A stretch of DNA of 64,000 bases, taken from assembly GCA_020698575.1 (NCBI GenBank), contig CM036243.1:1240001-1304000 (forward strand), written 5' to 3'. The stretch comes from Bostrychus sinensis (lineage: Eukaryota; Chordata; Actinopteri; Gobiiformes; Eleotridae). Below are positions 56,136 through 64,000 of the stretch, one piece after another; position 1 is the first letter of the stretch, and every line of letters starts with the position of its first letter. The position numbers and the translations under genes were made by a program. Under the pieces are notes generated by a model. That model was not told the origin of the DNA, did no database searches, and saw nothing but the letters and a program-made list of their open reading frames with translations.

Positions 56136-57144
56136 ATATTGACTATTTTGCCCTTTCTAAAAAATGGTTACACAATTCTTCCCCTGACTCAGCGATATCC
56201 TTACCAGGCTTCAGTACTTTCAGGAAGGACAGGGATAAGGGTAAAGGAGGTGGTGTGTTGGTATGTTTAAATACAAATGTAACCAAATAGTGTGGCCTAG
56301 TAATATCAAGTTAGAATGTGTGGGCGTCGATATCCTCCTTTCAGCTGAAATGTCACTCACTGTTTTCTGTCTTTATCGAAAACCTTCTGCTAAAATAGAC
56401 TTTTATGACCATTTCAAAGCCCTCCTAAATATGTGCAACCATAAAAAAGAAATAATTCTAATAGGGGATTTCAATATAAATTGGGATGACAAAAAGGACA
56501 GGGAAAAACTCAAATTAATAACTGACCAATTTAATTTCACCCAGCTAATACAGTATCCCACAAGAGTCGCTCATCGTTCAGCATCCAGAATTGACCTGCT
56601 TTTTTCCAACAAACCTGAAAGAATCACTAAAACACAAAATTTATTGACTGGTCTTTCTGATCATAACGCAGTCTTCTGTTTGCGAAAACTAAGTAAACAA
56701 CGTTTTGAAAATTCAAATACTAATCATTCAAATAAGCAATTAAAATTCAATATTATACCAAAAAATCAAGAAAAAAATGTGGAAAGAGCATTAAGTGACT
56801 TGAATTGGGGAAATCTATGGTCAACTGATGACACTGACACCTGTTCAGAATTATTTCTTAAAAAAATTCAGGAAGTTAGTCATTCCTTTTCTAAAACGAC
56901 AATTGATAGGAAAAAAAATAACAACTTTCTTCCATGGTTGAACTCAGAGTGTTTAAAATTAATGAAAATGAGGGATCAACTACTTAAAAAATGTATTAAA
57001 TCAGGGTTGACCACTGATAGACTAAACTATACATCTATAAGAAATAAAGTAACGTCTAAATTACGGAGAGCTAAAGCTAACTTTTTTTATCACAATAATG
57101 GAAAATGCAAAAGGGAATGGGAAACAAATCTGGCAGAATATTAA
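56039..57144 (+). pseudogene. LINE endonuclease (APE-type)
   Basis: Two overlapping open stretches. The first (to 56290) has PDSAISLPGFSTFRKDRDKG and GKGGGVLVCLN. The second (56263-57144) has LTVFCLYRKPSAK, the catalytic-loop text IILIGDFNINW, SASRIDLLFSNKPER and GLSDHNAVF. The GDFN and SDH motifs are the APE-type endonuclease signatures. A frameshift at about 56280 separates the halves. Confidence 0.8.
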
Positions 57145-58897
57145 TAAACTAACCATGAGACAGAAAAAGCAAGACATCAAAGACATAGAACTAAAGGTTA
57201 ACATTCAGCTTGTCAATGATTCTGCTGTTTTAGCAAATGAGCTGAATCTGTCCTTTATACGATCTGTGGAAGAAATATCCAAGTGCTTTAAGTCTCCTGA
57301 GTTCTCCTTTAGCCCTGAAAATGGTACTCGACAAACTTTTAACATAAGTCAGATAACAGCATCAGAAGTTATTAACATCATTAATGCAATGAAGAATAGC
57401 AAAGCTAAGGATAATTACAATCTTGACATAGGCTTTCTTAAAAAATATAAAGTGGCCTTATCATGCCCCATTGCTCATCTGATTAACTTATCAATAGAAC
57501 ACTCTGTAGTTCCAAAGGCCTGGAAGACTGCAATTGTGACCCCCATTTTTAAGTCAGGGGACAGAACTGACACGAAAACTATAGGCCAATCAGCATACTA
57601 CCAGTTTTTTCAAAGGTGTTTGAAAAGTGGGTTGCAAAGCAATTAATTGAACATATTAATGACAGCCAATCTCCCTTGCACCCCATGCAGTTTGGTTTCC
57701 GTGCGTTACATTCCACTGAATCTGCAATAACAACATTCTTAGAAAAGGTTATTTGGATAAAAAAACATATGTAGGAGCAGTTATTTTAGATTTAAGAAAA
57801 GCGTTTGACGTTGTGAATCATAATGTATTACTATCAAAACTGTCCTCCTTCAATTTCTCCAACAAAACTATAAAATGGATGGCATCATATTTATCCAATA
57901 GAAAACAGTGTTCTGTGGTAAATGGGGTGAAGTCCTCTTTCCAAGATTGCCCTCTAGGGGTTCCCCAAGGGTCAATTTTGGGCCCCCTTTTATTTTCCCT
58001 CTACATTAATGACCTTCCGGACATTTTTAAAGATGTGGACATACAGCTTTATGCAGACAATGCAGTGCTCTTTACAAGTGGGAAAAATTTCGAAGAAGTA
58101 TCTCAGATTCTCTCATCAGCATTAACACATGTTGAGAATTGGCTCACTAGGTCCAGTCTCCTGTTAAACACACAAAAAACTGTGTGTATGTTTTTTTCTA
58201 AGAAAAAAAAACATTTATCAGATCAAATGTGTATTTCAAAAGTCAAGAATTAAAATTAGTGAAGGAGTTCAAATATTTGGGAGTAATGTTGGACTCTGCA
58301 TTTACATCCAAAAACCATGTTAAAATGGTGTCCAGAACAGTCAAATACAATTTATACAATTTTAATCAAATACGCAGGTCATTAACTAATGAAGCTGCAA
58401 TGATGTTTTTACATTGTATGATCCTCTCTCACATTAGTTATTGTATAACCAGTTGGTCATTGTCAGGTGTTACAACTCTTAAGCCGATAGAGTCCCTCTA
58501 CAAAAAAGCTTTGAAGACATTGGACAAGAAACCCTTTACTTACCACAGCTGCAATGTTCTCTCCAAATACAATCTACTGAGCCTTCAGAATTTTATCAAA
58601 TTTAGAAATGCCTGTTTGATGTATAAGACTTTATATGGTCTAGCTCCACCCGCACTCAATGACTATATTAGGTACAGGTCAACTTTTACATCTCGCTCCA
58701 CCAGGGCCACAACCAGAGGTGACTGTGAGGTGCCTGATAGAAAAACTTCATTCAGTCAAAATGTGTTTTCATATAAGGGCAGTGTTCTGTGGAACAGTTT
58801 ACCACCCACAGTTAGAGACTCCCCCAGTTTCACTGCTTTTAAAGGCCATTTAAAGACATGGCTCAGGTCAACACAGGTGTGTGATCATGTACAATAG
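57098..58897 (+). pseudogene. LINE reverse transcriptase and C-terminal domain
   Basis: Three frames: 57098-57646 (MKNSKAKDNYNLDIGFLKKY, AWKTAIVTPIFKSGD), 57753-58253 (ILDLRKAFDVVNHNVLLSKL, GVPQGSILGPLLFSLYINDL, IQLYADNAVLF) and 58229-58897 (FKYLGVMLDSAFTSKNHVK, YGLAPPALNDYI, ATTRGDCEVPDRKTSF, SVLWNSLPPTVRDSPSFTAF). The catalytic YADD reads YADN because the codon at 58059-58061 is AAT. Family membership is clear; activity is excluded. Confidence 0.85.
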
Positions 58898-58940
58898 TTT
58901 ATAATGTGCAATGGGCAATGTGCAATATACTATTTATGAA

Positions 58941-59020
58941 TCAATTATTAATTAATTAATAATAATTAATCATAATTAATAATTATTAATTAATTAATAA
59001 TTGATTAATTAATTATTATT
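58941..59020. repeat. AT-rich palindromic (TTAA/AATT) repeat
   Basis: Interleaved ATTAATTAATAATAATTA blocks that fold on themselves, in the 3' UTR of the LINE. Confidence 0.8.
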
Positions 59021-59265
59021 AGGCCTTTACTTGGCCTGAATCTGTGATCTTACGACTGACCATCTCTTTATGTCACTCTGTTTGTATTATTGTATTGTCT
59101 GTCTAGGTGTGTTGTTTTTTGCTGTGTGTATTTGTTTTATGATTACATCAACCAGTCTAGGGACAGCAGATGGAAATAGCCCTGGGATAACATATTTACA
59201 TATCTTGTATATGTTCATTAATGTGTTTTGTCCCTATTTAAAAATAAATAAATAAATAAATAAAA

Positions 59266-60339
59266 TATAGAAGGCTATCAACTTGTAGTAAATATATGAG
59301 CACAGTCACTAACTGGGAGATACAGGGAGCTAACTAGAACCCGCCCTGGCTCTTTGGTACCTAAGGCAAGATCTCAAATGTAGATCCTGGGGTGTAGCAG
59401 GCTGTTTTATTATGTGGGAAAATTAAAGGCAGGGTGTTATGGGGGTCCCTCCCTAGGATAATATGAACAATTCAGATGTCATTTCCTGTATTCTAGTGCA
59501 TTTTAGATATCATATTTTCAGCTACTTACCAGGTTGTAGTGAAAATATAGACATCATTTATGGTTTTACATTACTCCAAAATTCTGGACAAAACATTTTT
59601 CTAACAAAAAACCCATACGTTTAATAAATGTATTAACTGCTCTGCTCTGCCCCTGCTGCTCCAGCACAGAAACACTCAGCATCTGAACCTTCAGTCTCAG
59701 CACACTGAACTGCAGACAGAGGCTCCAGAAAATACTACAGGCTAGTAAGGCTTTTGTCAGGATGTGTGAACTTGTGTTTTATGTTGTTTTTATTCTTAAT
59801 GCAACTGTGACGGAGCACCCCTAACCCCGTCACTCAACAGGCCTCCCTGCGCCTTTTCTTCTCCCGTTCTGGGCCCACGGGAGATGCAGGCGCTGGGAGC
59901 GGATACTACGTGGCACTTTGGCCGTGGGGCTAAGCGCGCACAAACCTTTTTACTCACGTGCGCGTGCTACCGTTGTAACATTTGGACTTCATCACAAAAT
60001 AAACATTTATATTCCCAGCTTCCCCGTTTGGAGTGCGTTCGAGGGTGCACACTCGACGCCTCTAATCCCCCACAGAAACACACACTCACACATGCCTGTG
60101 GACAAGCGCGCCCTAACATAGACCGCGTGGTACTCACCACTGAACTGGGATGCTCTCACTCGTCCCATCCTTCTACTGAGGTGCCAACCAGAAGCGCTTC
60201 CTGCCTGCACCATAAATAGCGCATCCCGGCGCGCTTCTGGTGGTCATATGACTCAAGGGACGGGCTCATTGTATTTTATATATATATGCGGACGTAGATG
60301 TGTCTGATGCGCAGAAAAGACCATTTCTGTGGTGGTAAC
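59266..60339. other. No gene; GC-rich stretch
   Basis: From about 59806 (TGTGACGGAGCACCCC) to 60240 the sequence is CpG-richer with an AATAAAC near 59998. It could be an old LTR, but matching ends were not found. Confidence 0.35.
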
Positions 60340-60719
60340 TGTTGGCTCATATTTGGGTAAAGTTTTCTTTGGGGACAAGGGGAATAATACTTCTTAAAAC
60401 CCAAAAAAACCCCATGTCCAATTTGAATGGTTTGCCCAAGGGAGGGGCTAAGGGGGTATTTAAAGGGCCTTTTCTCCCCCTCAGAGAGTGGAGAGTGGTA
60501 ACGCTGTAGGTGACTGTCTGGCTCTGGCTGTGAGTTCTTTGTGTTTGGTTTTTGGCATTGTTTTTGTTTGTTTTGGTTTTTTTTTGTTTTTGTTTTTGTA
60601 TATACCTATTTTTGGATATGTTTTTTTCACTGTACATATTCTGGAACTTTTGACAATATTTCACTTTTGGGAAGGTGGTGCAATAAAATGCAAAAAAACA
60701 TTTGAAGACTGAGCCATCA
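60340..60719 (+). mobile_element. Candidate solo LTR
   Basis: 380 bp starting TGTTGGCTCA and ending TGAGCCATCA: TG…CA ends forming a 10-bp inverted repeat with one mismatch. TATTTAAA (60457-60464) and AATAAA (60682-60687) are spaced as the U3 TATA box and poly-A signal of an LTR. No flanking target duplication remains (GTAAC versus TTCAT), and no internal region was found. Confidence 0.55.
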
Positions 60720-62624
60720 TTCATTTTAAATGAATGCATCAAGTTCAACTGAAATATTCACTTAATATTTAATTTACTTGTATAAGAACAACATCACCAA
60801 AACACAAGTTTTCCAAATTTGCACTCTGTGCATTTCTAATAAAAACTGTAAGATCTTGATTCTGAGGTTGAACTACATTTTCAGAAATATTATAGAAGTT
60901 ATTTTTAAGTTACAAGAATATCTGCTTTAACTTAAGACTCTTAATGGTTGTATGTTTTATATGCAGTATGAAAATATGTAGGTTATAAATAGCCTATATT
61001 TTGTCATACAAAATATATACTGTATTTATTCTAACATTTAATATTTAGCCTCTGTAGGCTATTTAGCTTCTGTTAATTAAAGTATTTCTGTGATGTGCAA
61101 ACAGGAAAAATAAGTTTTTTGCTATAAATCAGAATCAGAATAGTGAGACTTGTTATCTCCAGACTGTATTATTCTCTCTGAGCCTCTGTCCTCTCCCTCT
61201 CGTTCTCTGGCTGTTTCTAAACGTGATATAAAATAGGTTTGAGCTTCACAAATAAACAAAACGTTTTACTTTGAGAGAGTATTGCTACTATTGGTCTCTG
61301 CACATTAGCAAACTGACTTACTCTTGACTGTAGTTGGCTCTGGATCCCGTTTTTTTAATCCAGACTGCAGAGACTCCGCAGTCACACATCTTTGACTAAC
61401 GCCACCTGTAATGCAATAATTTTATATTAAACTGATAAAAACAATGTGTTCTGTCAATATGAATAACCATATAGGTTGGTCCTATATAGTTATTCATATC
61501 GTTAGTAATTAGCGCTTCTTCTCCATTTGCATTTACTCACACAAATCTGAATCAATCAAAGAGTAAAAGGCGGGCCTTACAGTAGTAACTAATCAGAGAT
61601 AAGGTTTCATGTCCATGTGCTCGCAGCGCTGACAGAGCCTGGCTGCTGCTCTGAAAGGGAGGGGGAGAGAGCGCAGAGGCAGGACCATTGACGTATAAGG
61701 GGTGGACCCAGTGAGCTAGCCGTACCCTTTAGCGTTCGGCTCTGTCATTGCCCCTGTAAGAATTTGTTCATTTTCTGGTGAAAGCATCAAAGAGGACGAT
61801 GATTCAGAAGTGTAATCAAGTCAGAAGGTTTATTCAGTATCACACAGATAAGGTTACAGCAGCAGGCCCCGCTGAAGGGATAGTGAGAGCGTGCGCTGCC
61901 AAAGAGGAGTGTCCTAAGCTTTTTATATTATGTATGACGCTCTCTGCATAGCGTTATCTTGTTTTTCTTCGAGTAACTTCTGTGCATAGGGCAGGGCCAC
62001 AAAAAGTTCTCAGTTTCTGCAGAGCCTTATCTTCTTGGGCATCCCACGCATTGACAGGCCCAGTGAGAGCACACACCTGCAACCTTGGGTCTGATAACTT
62101 TGTAACCAGCTCATTATTGTGCCCTTTTTAGGAATGCACAATACACCCAAGTGCAAGATGACATTACAGTGGAAAAAACATCACATAAGACCAAAGTGTT
62201 ATTATTACTAATGTTGAAGCAGTTATTAACCGTAGCAGTAGTACATCAAAATATATAAGTGTAATGGTAATATGCAAAGTTATATGTAGAAATATTCAAT
62301 ACCCCATTTGTTCAGGAAGCACGATTTGTACGGTGAGCACATTTGCGTGTGCGCAAACACAAAAACTTCTGCAAAATGAGTGCTTCTAAAGGCTCTTTCA
62401 AGTTTAAGTTTGATATTGTTAAGTGAAAATGTTATATTTATGTCACCTTATCACTAAATTATGTTAAAAGAAAAGCCCAGCTACCATTAGCAATTTTACT
62501 TTTAATCACCTGTTCAAGCTAATGGCGACATTGCGATAAATTTCATTTTTATCTAAGGGCAATATTTATATGTCATAAATGAGCTAAAGCAGCTTATTTG
62601 TATGTTCTGGCGTATTTCAATCTA
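60720..62624. other. No gene; repeat-like patches
   Basis: A patch at 61565-61650 resembles the outer hAT-like element (GGCGGGCCTTAC then AATCAGAGA). From about 61757 to 62150 a reversed AATAAA-like signal and GC-richer text suggest an LTR-like remnant, unresolved. Confidence 0.3.
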
Positions 62625-62625
62625 A

Positions 62626-62681
62626 CATATATATATATATATATATGTTTGTATATATGTGTGTGTGTGTGTGTGTGTGTT
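62626..62681. repeat. (AT)n(GT)n microsatellite
   Basis: About nine AT units, a short break, then about eleven GT units. Confidence 0.95.
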
Positions 62682-62689
62682 AGGAACTT

Positions 62690-64000
62690 GTGATAAATCT
62701 TTACATATCCTCTCCTAGTAAATTAATAAATGTACAGTTTTACTTACCATAAGCCCCAGAGTAGTTTCTTGAGTGCCAACAGATGGTGAACAACTTTGAT
62801 TAGGTGGTGAATTGAATCCAGTAAAAAGCTATAAACAAGTGCTAACAAACTGCACTCAGAAACAGCAGCCACTACTTCAAAGTGTCTGGGACATGTTTAG
62901 TTCACCTCTTACAGCTAAAGTGACCTAAACTCAAAGACTGTCAGCAAATAAAACTATTATAAAGTTAAAATAGTAGGCGTTCTCTGCTCCTCCTGAATGT
63001 CTTTAAAATCTCCCAGCAGCAGCGAGGTCTTCTCCTGTGTTCTCCGCGGTGGTCAGGCTGGTGACGTAAACAATGAGACGAGTGAGCTGTCAATCAAACC
63101 TGTTGCTAGCTATTAGCCCGAGGCGACATGCCTGAAAGATTGCTCCTAATTGGTCAGCTTTTAGTCAGTGTCTTTGGTTATGTGGCGAATCTCAGCATAA
63201 AAAAATTACATGAAGAGTGTGTTAAAGCTAAGGTGTCAAAGCCAGAATGATTAGCATGACAACAATAGTGACTATGAAATGGGCGCCGATTTTACAATGG
63301 AGGTCAGTGGGAGCCAGACTCGATGGAGCCTCCCACTACTTCCTGTTTGGCACGTGGGGGAGTATGGGATTGCTCTGTTCACTTCTTCTACAGTCATTAG
63401 TCAGGACAGAGAGGCTACAGAACGATCTATAATCAGCGACACATATCTCAGTTTTGACACTCAAGTTTAACTGTCTATTTTAGAGAATAATGTCTATGTG
63501 TTGCATTCCCCACTTCCCAAAAGTGTGGGTGTTACATCCCTCACGGGTGAGATGCCCATGGACGGTTCCTAGTTTCCATGGTTTTTGTTATTTTTTATTT
63601 TACTGTTATTTTCCAGGCTCATGTCTACAACTACACTCACTGCATGCTGCAGCTTGGGACAGCGGCTCTAGGAATGCAGTTCCTGCCCAGTTTAACCCCT
63701 GAGTTAGATATAGAACACTCTGGCAAGACATGAACATATCAGATATGCCATTTCTTAGTCGGTCCATTAAATACCACCCATGTTTCAATGCAATAACAAT
63801 GGTCTGGTGGAAAAGTGAGAAACCAGCCTGACCAATCCCATAACATCACAAACAACATCCACCCAAACAGTACCTACATGATCATACACATACACAAGGA
63901 CTGACAGAGCATCCCAATTTGTTGAGTGCAGCAGAGCTGTTGCAGAGACATGCCTGCCTCCACCTCAGAGTCCTCCGGCCTGACGGCAACAGTGTGAAGT
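62690..64000. other. No gene recognised
   Basis: Short overlapping ORFs without motifs. The final bases (from about 63920) have a weak LINE-like flavour but no supportable feature. Confidence 0.35.

Larger units (their letters stand above)
55450..59265 (+). mobile_element. L2/CR1-like LINE, nearly full length but dead
   Basis: About 3.8 kb with N-terminal region, endonuclease, RT and C-terminal region in order on plus, then a 3' UTR holding an AT palindrome and an (AAAT)n tail at 59238-59264. Coding is broken by at least three frame shifts, and the RT active site is altered. Parts are listed separately. Confidence 0.85.

Overview
The window looks like teleost fish genomic DNA. It carries vertebrate-type split exons with GT/AG junctions, and it is crowded with repeat families typical of ray-finned fish: Tc1/mariner, many hAT-like non-autonomous elements, PIF/Harbinger, a CACTA/EnSpm-like tnp2 transposase, L2/CR1-like and other LINEs, Ty3/gypsy, and a tRNA-derived SINE. 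No bacterial gene organisation, CRISPR array or rRNA was seen.

Region 1 (1-20.7 kb, minus strand) is the 5' half of one host gene: an ABCC (multidrug-resistance-associated protein) full-length-type ABC transporter. Nine coding exons could be read by eye with compatible splice phases, from the start codon at 20644 to exon 9 at 1456. They encode about 388 residues (TMD0, the L0 linker and the first two helices of TMD1); the rest of the gene lies beyond position 1. The paralog (abcc1-, abcc3- or abcc6-like) is not resolved. About 99% of intron 3 is a 16-bp minisatellite whose units look like miniature splice sites and which abuts the acceptor of exon 4. The donor of exon 5 has been duplicated in a 41-bp tandem repeat. 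Other introns hold LINE fragments, Tc1 remnants and nested hAT-like elements.

Region 2 (21-29 kb): a tRNA-derived SINE split by a terminal-inverted-repeat element, then a decayed CACTA-type tnp2 gene with a chain of tiny phase-0 exons (one of them triplicated in tandem). Next to it is a complete, uninterrupted Tc1/mariner transposon with DD34E transposase, TIRs and TA target duplication.

Region 3 (29-42.8 kb): LINE remnants, a candidate TATA promoter with a first exon, and a broken PIF/Harbinger element. That element has a MADF-BESS accessory pseudogene on plus and a transposase C-terminus on minus. Immediately after the transposase stop codon lies a perfect histone-mRNA-type 3' stem-loop. 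An inverted second copy of the 14.7-17.5 kb element cuts the transposase off.

Region 4 (43-48.7 kb): a decayed Ty3/gypsy element on minus, invaded by a TTA-duplicating MITE, a SINE tail and a hAT-like element that itself contains another hAT-like element.

Region 5 (48.7-64 kb): a Tc1 remnant carrying a near-perfect hairpin MITE, an L1-like remnant, an almost full-length L2/CR1-like LINE (2A-like motif altered, RT catalytic YADD altered to YADN), a candidate solo LTR, and long stretches where no gene was recognised.

The only intact coding sequences supported are the ABCC exons and the Tc1/mariner transposase; the other coding traces are transposon pseudogenes.
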